From Mesostigma viride (Eukaryota > Streptophyta > Mesostigmatophyceae > Mesostigmatales > Mesostigmataceae): 64,000 bases of DNA. Location of the stretch: positions 1,538,783 through 1,602,782 of the forward strand of contig RPFO01000041.1 in NCBI GenBank assembly GCA_009746045.1, written 5' to 3'. How positions within the stretch are numbered: the first letter of the stretch is position 1; every line of letters starts with the position of its first letter. The position numbers were made by a program, and so were the translations under genes. A model generated the notes under the pieces. It had not been told where the DNA came from and did no database searches. It was given only the letters and a program-made list of their open reading frames with translations. Below, one piece after another: positions 42,031-52,300 of the stretch.

Positions 42031-44328
42031 TTAAGGGGAGGTGTGCCACCAAAACCCCCCAAAACTGGAATACACTGTTTTCAATATGAATTCAATTGAA
42101 TTATGCCCAGCCATGATTAGGGGCCCTAAATAACATGTTTAGTGAGTTATCCATGCATTCATTGAAGGTTCCACCCCCAACCACGCGCCGGTATCGCGCT
42201 AAAAATAGAAAAAGACGCTAATTAGGGCACAGTATGCCCCAGCCAATGCACACATCAATTCAGGCCAGGAAGATATTGCCCAAGCAGGTCGTGGGTGGCC
42301 AACAATTAGAGCCACTCACAACCCATATCTGACATGCTTTAGAATTTTTATGCTCTTGCAAGTACAAAAACGCTGTTTTTCACACATGCCAAAAATAATA
42401 AAATACCAAACACATGTGAAATGGGCCAAACATGATATTCAAAATTCCATTAGTCATCGACACACACGCTGGCAAAATCTGGCTGCATTTGGACAAGCGG
42501 TGTGGAAGTTATGCTCTTTGGCAGCATGCCACCTGGGCGTCCATTATACTAGTCACTGTCACTATCACTGCCATCATCACAGTCTTCCCCACAGCAAACT
42601 GGGCAGAACCAGTCCCCATCAGGTACGCTGGGCAGGAGAGGGACCGTGCAGCTCAGGTGGAGCCCCCCATCGCACCCGGGTGTGCTGCACAGCAAGAAAG
42701 GGTCATCATCAGATGCATCGGTCTTAGAGCAGCGCAAGCAAGGGATGTGTGCAGTGTCATCATCATCCTCATTGCTGCCCGCCCCCGCCCCCCCAGTAGC
42801 AGCCCCCACACCCCCATAGTGCACCCCCTTGCTGTAGGTGACCTGGCCCCTCTGGGCATCTACCTTGCCCTCATCCCAGCGATGGCCACGCTTCACATGC
42901 CACGCCCGGGCTGCCTCAGCCTTGTACTCTAGCGTCTTCTTGACCACTCAGTAACCAAGTTAACACAAATACACTTTACATGCCATCCAACATGCATCAA
43001 ATACATGCTGAATATGTTATGAAGTACACAGGGTTGGCCACACACCTCATACCCCTTAACCGTCCCTCGAGCATGGCCAGACTTATAAGCATGTGAATAG
43101 CAATAATGATGATGGCACTAAAATGCCTTACCAGCATTTTCTATGTTTCTCCCAGATTAGAGTGTAAGGTTGATGCCAACCAAGCTAATCAACACAGCAA
43201 CAACTCCTGAACTGCCCTACCTGAGATGGGCAACAAACTGGAACTATGGAGGGCAAGGAACCAAGGAGATCATGGCATACAAAGCTTGCATGCAGTCAAC
43301 CATGGTTGGCTCAGCACATTGCAGTCTTTTCACATGATGATATCAAGGGAAAGCTCAAATAAACCAATGGTGGTAGCTATCTACATGCAGTCACACAAAT
43401 GCAATATCTCCAACATGATCGTCAATAAAACACTTCCTCCCCTGCACGATAAAATGGAAAGAAACCATTGGCGGCCCTCCAGCGCATGAGCGCTGTGATG
43501 CCGCTGCGAAGAGAGGGTGCGTAACTCTCACACAACAAGAAGCGTCCATACGCACAACATCCTTGCCAGAACACGTTTTATGAAATGCCTTAAACCTTCC
43601 CGAGAAGATATAGGCTTCGACTGAAGCGGCACTGACCACGACGTCAGCGAAAACAATCTAAAGCTGCCAGGTATTCGACAACACCACGGCAAGCAACGGC
43701 GAGCTAGCTGGCGGAAACTGCCCAAAAAGAACGAAAAAAACTTCGAACGATGAGCTCATAGAAGAAAGAACTGATAGCACATAACATTCGCGACAAATCT
43801 ATACCTGTCCCTCGCAGATCCCTCGCCCAGGCGCGCAACAACGGCCGTTCTTCCATGGAAGGTTCCGACATGCACTGCGCAGGCCTGAAGAATTACTTAC
43901 CGAGAATAGCCGAAAATGTAGCAAAAAGCACCAGTTTGGTTTGGAATTCAATGCTACCGATATTAATGCATCGTTTACGGTCAAAAAGCCCCCCAAAACT
44001 GCGAATTCACTGCCGCTATCACGAATTCTATTTTATTCCGCGCGACCAAAAAATGCAGTTTACCCCCCATGCCGATGGCAGTAAAAGAAAGCAGCGATAT
44101 TGTAAACCAGCAACTTGCCGCCACAACCCAACATCATTAAATCATCGTCTCCAACATTCGAGCATTTTTTTTGCATTTCTCTAGCCCTACATTGCTAGTT
44201 TCGCCTAAACGCAGTCGCCATGGCCACTTCCGCAAGGGATGCGCGCACCGTGCACCCACTTTTCACTTCACGGCGGTACCGCGAATATTTTTGGCGCCAA
44301 AAAATTCGGCGGGCGCACGTCCCCTTAA
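42031..44328. mobile_element. T3: TTAA-flanked TIR element in the 3' UTR of B
   Basis: TTAA at 42031-42034 and 44325-44328 bounds inverted ends TTAAGGGGAGGTGTGCC and TTAAGGGGACGTGCGCCC. The right subterminal region (44200-44324) matches T1 and T2 (TGGCGCCAAAAAATTC block, CGCCATGGCCAC). It carries a PHD-finger ORF on the minus strand (42947-42549). Excision would leave a single TTAA within the B 3' UTR. Among the three TTAA elements it is the only one with recognisable coding sequence. Confidence 0.85.
42549..42947 (-). CDS. PHD-finger ORF inside T3 (possible last exon)
   Basis: The 132-codon frame has no ATG at its start. An AG precedes it on the minus strand, so it may be an exon. Residues about 69-120 form a C4HC3 PHD finger: CLRCSKTDASDDDPFLLC, then CDGGLHLSC, then WFCPVCC, with Cys/His spacing as expected. 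An Asp/Ser-rich acidic tail follows. PHD fingers read histone H3 tails, and some TTAA-type transposases also end in a cross-brace zinc domain, so it could be a transposase C-terminus or a captured host exon. I see no catalytic transposase motif upstream. Confidence 0.6.
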   Translation of the reverse strand: MVKKTLEYKAEAARAWHVKRGHRWDEGKVDAQRGQVTYSKGVHYGGVGAATGGAGAGSNEDDDDTAHIPCLRCSKTDASDDDPFLLCSTPGCDGGLHLSCTVPLLPSVPDGDWFCPVCCGEDCDDGSDSDSD

Positions 44329-45139
44329 GTCGACGCCTTTGGCCTCAAACAGTTAGGCCATGCAAGGGCAACCCGAATGCTGGTTCTTACAGGTTCAGTT
44401 GCTGTATATATGTTTCCTAGTGCTTGTTTCCAACCTGTTGCTAATAAAGAACCTGGTTGTGTGACCATGTGGAGCATGGTTGCCAGGGAGCCACATTCTG
44501 GGTTATATATTGCTTGAATAAAACATAATCATGTCATGTCATTCTCATGTTGTTATCATGGTTGTAATGTTTCTCTTGTGTGAAGGTCCAGGTCACCTAT
44601 AAACCTGGAGGTTGGGGTGGGGTTCAATTCCCCAGCAGAGCCACAGCCTGGCATGAGTGATTCCTGGGCTTAACACCCAGTGAAGACATGGGCTCCCCAA
44701 TGAGGCAGTATTTGTATAGGTACTACCTGAGTCTCTTTGAGCATAAAAGGGAAAGGCTGGCCAAGGCGGGCGCCATAAGAACGGGCGCCTGTGATAACTG
44801 TGAAAGATCAGGAACTCACAATAATACGTTCTTGGCATCCTTTAATCCCAGCCATTTGACTAGGTAATGTGCCTTGACTTTAATCTAACACCAAGTTCCC
44901 AAGGAAAGGTTGGGAGCTGACCAAGGGGTCAGGGGATAACCTGGGGTGACCTCTGATTCACTGGCCAGTACACCTAGCCTGGTCCAAGGGCGTATATGTT
45001 GTTACCCAAAAGGAGGCAGGACCCTGGGCCCTATCAGGTCTGATCAACCCCAAGGGACCAAGCGGTCTGTGGCTGAGTGAGCACAAGCAAGGTTAGGCTT
45101 GTTTCAAGCTGGTCCAGCTCCAAAAGAAGAAAGGGTTGG
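44329..45139 (+). ncRNA. copia B 3' UTR, structured region with T-arm-like hairpin
   Basis: No ORF is supported. In order: a CCAGGT...ACCTGG hairpin (44588-44608); a T-arm-like hairpin TGGGG-TTCAATT-CCCCA (44618-44634); CTGGGCTTAACACCCAG; paired GGGCGCC boxes (44769-44789); GTGATAACTG; then GGAACTCACAATAATACG ending at 44828. The last 11 bases complement 35641-35651. C has all these blocks in the same order with compensating changes in the stems. A purine tract AAAAGAAGAAAGGGTTGG (45122-45139) ends the region. The RNA role is inferred. Confidence 0.55.
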
Positions 45140-45783
45140 AGTTAGCATTTTGGGCAACCAATATGCTAAGTGGATGCAGTTTGGAAAGACCTTTCCAATG
45201 CCGTGCTAACCGCCTGAAACAGACAAGGGACAAGAAAGATATCAAGTCCCGAAGTCCTAGCCATCCGTGGCCGACTAGGGTGCAGTCCTCTGACATAGTG
45301 GACAGGACACGTGGCAGGCCGTGCCTGCACAGGCTTAGCCTGATTATCACGTGACTGTGGTCCACATAGATCAGAGGAGCAGCAGCCTGTGACTGGTGGA
45401 ATACTGGAGCTGGCACAGGTCTGCAAGGATACTAGGCCTTGCAGGCTTGTGACAGGTCCTGTACTTCCTAGGTTGCAGAGTCTAGGCAAATCCAGTTCGT
45501 CCTGGCTCTGCACTGATGCCAGTGGACGTTGAGGATTTGCTTGCACGCCTGCACGTGCCTCGTCACGCCGATGGGAACGAGGAACAACGCAAAGGATATA
45601 GCTTGGTCATGGGGGATGACCAGCTATCTCGGAAAGCACGAACCGTGGGTGCCACCTTGGTCGTGGAAGTGCCCATTGTGGTCGTGGCCTGGTGAACAGA
45701 TTTAAGGTTGCTGCCTTGCAACATTGGCTAAGACGCGCTGTGAAAGACCAAGAGCTCACATACGTTGGGAGCTCTTTCTAACT
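45140..45783 (+). repeat. 3' LTR of copia B
   Basis: Copy of 34999-35640, preceded by a polypurine tract and followed by CCCCC, the target duplication. Confidence 0.9.
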
Positions 45784-46019
45784 CCCCCCGCCTTGTACAC
45801 CAGCGGGCACCTGGAAGAGGTCTCCTTGATTACCTCCCCGGGGACGGATCTTTGACCAGGACAGACGGTGCACTGCTTGGGAGCCATCAATGGCCACCCA
45901 GCACTTATGGCCAGCGGCTTCTACTCGGGTCACCACCCCATCATGCCAGCTGCCACGTTTCCCTGGAAAGCTTGGTTCCTTCCACACAACAACCTGTTGT
46001 CCAATGTTAAGCCTCCCAC
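45784..46019 (-). pseudogene. Element A integrase C-terminal part
   Basis: On the minus strand this reads VWKEPSFPGKRGSWHDGVVTRVE and VHRLSWSKIRPR, matching WKEPSIPGKRGKWQDGVVTRVE in B Pol. E2 separates it from the integrase core (47760 upward), and B from the protease-like domain (34998 downward). Confidence 0.8.
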
Positions 46020-46039
46020 GGTCCTAAATTTAGGACTTT

Positions 46040-47739
46040 GTCCTAAATCGTCCTAGTGGTCACTATAACCGAGGTACCGGGGGGGGGGTCACTATATGGA
46101 CCGTACCCCATGTCCACCGTACCCGGCATGATGTACCCGACCCGTGGTACCGGCACATGGTACCCGGATTCCGTACCCGGGTACCGGGTATAATGGCGGG
46201 AAAGTAGGTACCTCGACCAAAAATATAACCGATTTTGGAGCGAAAAAGTGGGTGCGGGAATGAAGTGAGGTGGATATGGCGACCTGACAATCGTGGCCGG
46301 CGTTTTCACGTGCGTTTATCATTTCGGGCGCCCAGTAGCAAAAACGAAAGGTTGTTAGTTATGCTTAAAGGCTGTGAATATTTTCTGCGCAAGTTTTTAT
46401 GTGTAGCGCTGTAGCACAGCGGCACAACACAAATGGGTCGCAGATCGCCTGCTCGCGGAGGGTCGATTTTGGCACAAACATGTTAGTGTATTAGCAATGG
46501 TGGTGCGAATCAAGCCAGGAAATTTTTGTGGACGATTTTTATTATAGTCTGGAGTTTAGAAACGGAGTATTTGACATGGGAGCGCCTGGGCCGTGATATT
46601 CTTGCCCGATTTCCATTGTCGACCATGTTTTAGGGACGTTCAGGCTGGGCAGCGAGCGCACCTTATAGGTCTTCACTTTCGGTATTTCTTGGACCTAGAA
46701 CGCAGCACAAGCGTGGTTTATATCATTGTCGAACCGGTTGGCCAGCTTTGGTGCGCTCAGCTCTCGGAAAGCTGACCTCGCTGCGGATTTCAGCGACTTT
46801 TTTGCAACCATCTGGAATGAGGCGACGTAAGTAGCAGGTACGTGCCGGGTTGTCCTAGATCATGAGTGCAACTGGCAACGCTGTCGTGGTGTTTTGAGTC
46901 AGCCAGCTATGCCTAAAAAGAGGGGACGCTCTCTGTGCACATAACTGTCACACATAGTTGGTTTACGTCATACAATTTTTTACGTCTCTATCTTCGTCGT
47001 CCGCTGCAGCTAAAACACACATGCGTAAGAGCAGTTTTACTCATGTGTTAGTTATAAACCATGGTCCTATGGCCTGCAGTCGTTCAGGGTGTTCTCAGAC
47101 AGTATATACAGTATGGTTTACGTGTTACATGCACCCTGAATTCGCTCACAAAGCGTTGCATGTTAGCACACCGTTGTTTTGTAACTTGATTTGGCTGCAT
47201 TCATGTGTTAGTTGCAATGCAAATGCATTGTTTTTTCATCGCTGGGTGGTGGCCAGCATGTCCGTGATGTCAAAGAAGGTTTGGCATATGCTTAGAGAAA
47301 GTTTACCGCAAGGGGTGGGCCATGTTCAAGCCGGGCAACCTCAGCAACCATGCAACCGTATATTGCATTACCTGCACCATCTGTGACACCGTTAAGCACG
47401 CGTATATATAGAGGCAGCCACAGCAGGGTATGGCCTTGTTATACGCTGCCCCGCCATCCCAAGGCCTCGTAGGGTCCCCTAGCGCTTGTAAGATGCTCAA
47501 GGGACCGTGTGGATAGCATGGTCATGCGTTGACACTAATTGGTCCTAATGGTCCTAAAACCCACATTTTGGCCAAATTCGCGCTTTGAGGTCTGGCAGGT
47601 GGCAGGGCCCATTCATGCACTAAATGTAATTATTTGACCCCAGGTTTTTTATAGAAACTAAAAAAGTGTGTTATCTGTCATGGGCACGAATGCCAGGGTC
47701 AAATTTTAATGTTTGCATATATATATTGTAATTCCACTT
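46040..47739 (+). mobile_element. E2: 1.7-kb non-coding insertion in a palindromic site
   Basis: It is flanked by 20-bp direct repeats at 46020-46039 and 47740-47759 that contain the palindrome GTCCTAAATTTAGGAC, with a partial third copy GTCCTAAAT just inside the left end. It splits element A's integrase. No ORF of note. A left subterminal stretch (about 46190-46285) with AAAAGTGGGTGC and GGATATGGCGAC resembles the ends of the TTAA elements (AAAGTGGGTGCA, CCATGGCGAC). Length and site type match E1. Confidence 0.65.
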
Positions 47740-47759
47740 GGTCCTAAATTTAGGACTTT

Positions 47760-48573
47760 TACTGGGAAGATGGACACCAACGTTAGGTTCTAGGACACTC
47801 CAGCCCTTGTCTTTCTGCCTCAGCTTGAGGAACTTGGCCTCTAGCTTCTCCTTCCATGCCTGCTCAGCATCAGCTGGCAGCATCCTGGTATGCAGCATAA
47901 GAGGATTGATGGCAATGTCACCAAAGAACATGGGAGTCCTGAGGTTCAGCCTATCCTCCACAGAACGTAGCCATGCAGATGTCACAATGGCAGATGACGT
48001 CCTTGGAATCCTCTCCACCAGCAGCACAGTCTTGATCTCTTGGATGGCTCTCTCCACCACCCCTTGCTGGCCGTGGCTCTCCCTGGGTGTAATCAGCAAC
48101 TCTGGAAACTCTGGCAGGTTCTCACAGCACTCAAACTGAATGTCACACTGCAACAACTCCAACCCAGGGTACCTGCTCCTTGTCAACTTCAGAGCAGCAA
48201 TTAATGTAGGCTTCTCCATGTCAGGCAGGATCTCTAGGGTCTTGTACTTGGTATATCTGTCCACTGCCACCAGCAGCTTCACACCCCTGATTCTCTGAAT
48301 ATCTACCTGCACATGGCCTGGCTGCAAAATAGGAGTCCTGGCATGAGACTGCTTGGGCTTTCTAGCAACTAGCCTGCACTTGCAAGCTTGAGCAACCTGT
48401 TGGCAGATGGAGTACAACTCACTTCCTCCCAGCCGTCTAGCAACTTGCAAAGACTGAGCTGCATGGCCAAACATGGTATGCAACCTTGAGGCAATGTCAT
48501 ACAAGAGAGAAAACCTTTTATTGTCATTATTAGCACTCAAGGTATGTACAGATCCCTTATGTACAGGAGGCAC
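47760..48573 (-). pseudogene. Element A integrase core
   Basis: The minus-strand frame from 48573 has the zinc motif LHTMFGHAAQ and CKCR, then the core VDIQRIRGVKLLVAVDRYTKY (first Asp), LLQCDIQFEC (second Asp) and HGQQGVVERAIQEIKTV (catalytic Glu), continuing to LEPNVGV before E2. A frame change near 48560 separates it from the upstream linker. It would insert element cDNA. Its spacing parallels that of B Pol. Confidence 0.85.
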
Positions 48574-48908
48574 CAGGGTCGTGCCTGACTGCCTGTCAGA
48601 CTGTCTCCAGCCCTATCCTCATCCTGACCATCCTGTGCCAGTCCTGCACGGTCAGAATGCTTCTGAGATCCACCTGGGTCCACATCACCAGGTCCTACCT
48701 CAGGCTCAGCACCGCCATGGCGGGCACGTTGGCGAGTAACCACTGCAGCTACAGCTGGCATACTCTCTGTGGTAACCAAGCTTGCCCCATCGTGTCCAAT
48801 AGGCTCTTTCACTAGAGCATGGGGCTGCCCCTCACTGCCGTCACTAGCAGCTACATTACACACCCCTGGGGGCACCCTCCAGGGTTCAGGGATGTGTGCA
48901 GGCTCAAG
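48537..48908 (-). pseudogene. Element A Gag-Pol linker
   Basis: This frame follows the gag TGA (48911-48909) in register and stays open to 48537. It encodes a low-complexity Gly/Asp/Gln-rich linker with no D-S/T-G protease motif, like the corresponding parts of B and C. The codon after TGA is CTT. Confidence 0.6.
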
Positions 48909-49271
48909 TCAATGATCAGCAGCCTTGCCCTTGCCCTTATCCTGGGATGGACCAGCCTTGTCCTTGCTGCCACCCTGAGCTGGCTTGCTCTGACCTTCCT
49001 GCCTCAGGTACGAGGGACACTCATTCCTGAAGTGACCCTTCCCCTGGCAGAAATAACATTCCACCTGACTGATGTCCCGTGAGGTCCCACTGCTGGGCCC
49101 AGCCTTGGGAGGACCACCCACCCTCTTGAAGTCAAACTGGGACTGTGGATGTCCCGACTTCGGCGGGGTCCCCCGTCCAGCCCTTCTGTCACGCCCCCTC
49201 CTGGACCTTCCTCGACCCCTTGAAGAGGTCTCAGGCCCTCTCGAGGGCGCTGGGCCCCCGTGGCCCGATCC
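48909..49271 (-). pseudogene. gag: Element A Gag, C-terminal part
   Basis: An Arg/Gly-rich stretch (SSRGRGRSRRGRDRR) and the CCHC knuckle CYFCQGKGHFRNEC are followed by a Lys/Gly-rich tail and TGA. Copia C interrupts it at 49272, so the N-terminal part should lie beyond the 3' LTR of C, right of the window. Confidence 0.8.
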
Positions 49272-49915
49272 AGTTAGCATATTGGTGATGCAATATGCTA
49301 AGCATATCATACTTGAAGTGGCCTTTCCAACGCCGTGCTAAACGCCTCATTTGGACAAGGAACTTGAGAGTTATCAAGTCCCGAAGTAATGCCGCCGGAC
49401 GCTACAGCAGTACCAGGACTAAGGACACGTGAGGGACAGGGCACGTGGCAGTGTTGGGTGAACCATCACACGTTACGTGTCACAGGACCGACTGTCACTA
49501 GGAGGTACTGTGGTCAATATTGGTTGATGGTACCAAGAATGTCACAGGACTTCAGGACTGGCAGTCCTGCAGGCCTGGGATGGACGGGTACTTGTCATGA
49601 CGGATAAATCCAGAGCGTTACTGTCATTCATGGAAGGACAGACGTCCTGGATTGATGCAACCAAGGAAATTGACAGTGGCGGACCTGCCAAGGCGTGCAA
49701 GGCCTGGCAGCAATGGTGAGACCTAGAAAGGCTCGGACACAGCAGTGGCCAAGCGTCTTTTCCCAACACCGTCCGTGGGTACTGCCGCCTCAGGCTAGTG
49801 ACCACAGGGTAGTGAGGCAACTGTGGTAAAGGTTAAAAGCCGCTGGTTGAAACCATGGCTCCATTCATCACATCTTGGGAAGACCAGAAACTCACTGATC
49901 CGCGTTCATCTAAAT
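49272..49915 (+). repeat. 5' LTR of copia C (644 bp)
   Basis: Begins AGTTAGCATATTGG and matches 63438-64000. The end is placed at CATCTAAAT, before CGTATTACAGT, by analogy with B. The last 40 bases (GGGAAGACCAGAAACTCACTG) resemble the 3' UTR segment at 56461-56481. Confidence 0.85.
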
Positions 49916-49926
49916 CGTATTACAGT
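49916..49926 (+). promoter_or_regulatory. Presumed primer-binding or cyclisation site of C
   Basis: CGTATTACAGT directly follows the LTR. Its exact complement ACTGTAATACG is at 56478-56488 in the 3' UTR. Compared with B the site differs at positions 8-10, and the complement differs to match. Confidence 0.6.
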
Positions 49927-49939
49927 CTGGTCGACGGAT

Positions 49940-50725
49940 ATGTCGAATTCGGACTCTGAAGCTAGGACAAACACCTTTGCGCGTGCAGCAACGGTAGCGG
50001 CGTCCAGTCCAGTACCCGCAGGAGGGCACGAGGACTCGGAGGAAGTGCGCCGAAATATTCGTGCGGTGTCGGCGCCGGGCGAGTACGTCCGAGGAGCAGC
50101 CGAGCAGCTGCTGAGATTTCGCGAGGACCTCGCGGAAATCATCAGAAGGCTGCCAGCGTCTTGGCGGGCTGGCCACACAAACGCATTCGCGTTTGAGCAG
50201 GTGGTCACTCTGCTTTTGCAGATAATTGCCATAAGCCTCGGGGGTGCCCGAGAGATAAACGACCTTGTCGCCAATCTCCGCCTTGGGGACGACTACACCG
50301 GCGTGCCAAACGTGGTGCAGGTCGCCCGGGACAGGCGGGAGGCCATCGTTCGTGGCAGTACGCAGGCGTTGGTGGCAGAGTGCCAGAATCTGGCGCACTC
50401 TGTCTTAGAGTTGACCAGAGGCGCTGCTGATCGTGTCTTCATTACTCTTAATCCCTTCTCCATCTACACTAGTCGGGATACTCCACATTCTCGCCGAGAG
50501 TTAAACCAGCTAAGTTTGACTGTCGACGTGGTTGGCGGTCGAGAGGTCTCAGCCGACGACGCCTTCTACGACTTCGTAGATCAGCCAGCAGGGGCGGTAG
50601 TACAGCCGGCCCAGAGGCGTCACGAGGGCGACGGCTCTCAGGAGGGCCGTGAGCAGGCGCAGCGGGACGAGCTTAATCGCTACCACATTGACGACAACGT
50701 TGGTTTAGGTGAGGCCATTTGCTGA
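49940..50725 (+). CDS. ORF0 of copia C (pre-Gag protein)
   Basis: The ATG lies 24 nt after the LTR and gives 261 residues beginning MSNSDSEARTNTF. Helical parts (YVRGAAEQLLRFREDLAEIIRR, FEQVVTLLLQIIAISLGGAREI) precede the conserved ADRVFITLNPFSIY and GREVSADDAFYDFVDQPAG. It ends in a charged Gln/Arg-rich tail. A neighbouring frame continues with plausible protein to 50904, so a shift near 50715 may have shortened it. No recognised domain. Counterparts are in B and A'. Confidence 0.6.
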   Translation: MSNSDSEARTNTFARAATVAASSPVPAGGHEDSEEVRRNIRAVSAPGEYVRGAAEQLLRFREDLAEIIRRLPASWRAGHTNAFAFEQVVTLLLQIIAISLGGAREINDLVANLRLGDDYTGVPNVVQVARDRREAIVRGSTQALVAECQNLAHSVLELTRGAADRVFITLNPFSIYTSRDTPHSRRELNQLSLTVDVVGGREVSADDAFYDFVDQPAGAVVQPAQRRHEGDGSQEGREQAQRDELNRYHIDDNVGLGEAIC

Positions 50726-50973
50726 GGTGGGGGCGTTCTCGCTGGATACGTGATTACGCGTATGGTTTGAGGCTTCCGGTGGTTATTAGGCCTGTGCCTA
50801 CTCACGACGACCAGGGGCAGCCATTGAATCCGGTGGAGGGACCGTTCCACGAGCCAGCACCTGCACCGGTTGCAGGAGAAGCTTCGTCTGAAAACGAGGC
50901 TTGAGGGGGTGGAGGATAGGTGGAGAGTTTGCTGTTTTCTTGTTGCAAAGTTGGTCGCAGCCATTGTATATAA

Positions 50974-52297
50974 TGCCTAGGAGGGCAAGCCGGGGTGCGG
51001 CGACATTCGAGGAGCAACGGGAGCGAACGGCAGAGGAGGACATCGCCAGAGAGGAAGGGGAGGCGATGGAGGAGAGGGGCGTGGAGGCGCCAGCTGGGCA
51101 ACCTATCCCAGAGATGGACCCCAGAGCCGGGAGAACACACAAGCGGTGGCGTGATGGGCAAGCTGAGGCGGAGAAAGTCAAGCGTGCCAGGCGACCTACG
51201 GATGCAGTGGTGCTCACAACGCCTGGTGAGGAGGACGCCATCGTCACCCCAGGTGTGCGTGCTGCAAAGCAAGCTGCTGTTCACGATAGGGTGTCTGGTA
51301 TGTTGCCCGAGCGTTTGGAGGCTAGGATTGACCCTCCCCAGGCACCACCAGTGCGTGTGGGGAGTGTGTTGCCTGGCACCCGTCCATTTTCTGATGCTGT
51401 GACAGTCATGAATGGGCAGAAAGCGCTCAACCCTCCCTGAAGCAAGACAACCTGGATAAATGGCTTGATGACATGAAGCTAGTTGTGGGCTCTGTCGCAG
51501 CAGGTGTGGATATTGTCAGGGTGTTTCACTCTTCCACCGCAAACAAGGGGTCGTCTGAAAGGGTCAATGACATGGCTAGGCATGCTCTGAAAGAGGGGCA
51601 CACTTGGCTGCAGTTCCTAGATGACATCAAGGAGGAGTTTTCTGACAGGGTTCACAATCTCACCATGGAAAAGAAGAGAGAATTTGATGAGTTTGAGATC
51701 AAGGGTGAGGTGGCTGCTGAGCTGGCCAGGTTTGAGTTGATCGTGGAGGCAGGCAAGAAGCAGGGCTTCAGTGTGACAGTCAGGGCAGCAGCAGACCACT
51801 TCTTTGATAAGATGGGCTTGTCAGAGGAAGGTAGGGCTACTGCTAGGCAGCTCTGTGATCTCACTGATGGCACCTGGGGGGCTCTGAAGCGTGTGATACT
51901 AAACTTCAGGACCCGGGTCCCTACCTGCAAGGGTATCAGTTCTCAGGGAGGGTCAGCGTCTCAGGCTAGCCAGGGCAAGAACCGTACCCCATCTGGGACA
52001 CGGTATGGTAGCAGGAGAAGGAAGCAGGCCCAGAAGGAGCAGAACCAGGGTGGTGGAGGAGGTCAGCAGGGGAACCAGAATCAGGGGAACCAGTCTGGCA
52101 ACCGTAACAGCCATCAGCAGGGTAAGGGTGGTGGCCAGGGGCAGAATAACAATCAGGCCTCAGGCAACCAGAACAAGCAGGACAGCAAGGCCCCAGGGGG
52201 AGGGTCTGGCAAGAGCAAGTGTTTTGCTTGTGGCAAGGAAGGTCACTGGAAGAGGGATTGCCCAAACAAGAAGAAGGGGCAGTCTGATCAGAAGTGA
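50974..52297 (+). pseudogene. gag: copia C Gag
   Basis: Starts at the ATG in TTGTATATAATGCCT. A charged head leads to the Gag domain (VTVMNGQKALNPP). A shift at about 51440 changes frame, then LDKWLDDMKLVVGSV, RVFHSSTANKGSSERV and HFFDKMGLSEEGR continue, followed by a Gly/Asn/Gln-rich region and the CCHC knuckle CFACGKEGHWKRDC near 52220. Ends with TGA (52295-52297) in frame with pol. Confidence 0.8.
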
Positions 52298-52300
52298 CTA
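52295..52300 (+). promoter_or_regulatory. Gag-Pol UGA-CUA stop, candidate readthrough site (C)
   Basis: AAG-TGA-CTA-GTG: the gag stop is followed in the same frame by pol with no further stop until the frameshift near 54475. Same hexamer as in B. Confidence 0.6.

Larger units (their letters stand above)
34999..45783 (+). mobile_element. Ty1/copia-like element B, complete with two LTRs
   Basis: Two LTRs (34999-35640 and 45140-45783) flank ORF0, gag, pol and a long 3' UTR that hosts T3. CCCCC at 34994-34998 and 45784-45788 is a 5-bp target duplication, and element A's reading frame lies on both sides. LTR ends are AGTTAG and CTAACT. The coding parts carry only a few frameshifts, and the pol frame is intact over 1174 codons, so the insertion is fairly young. 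Confidence 0.9.
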
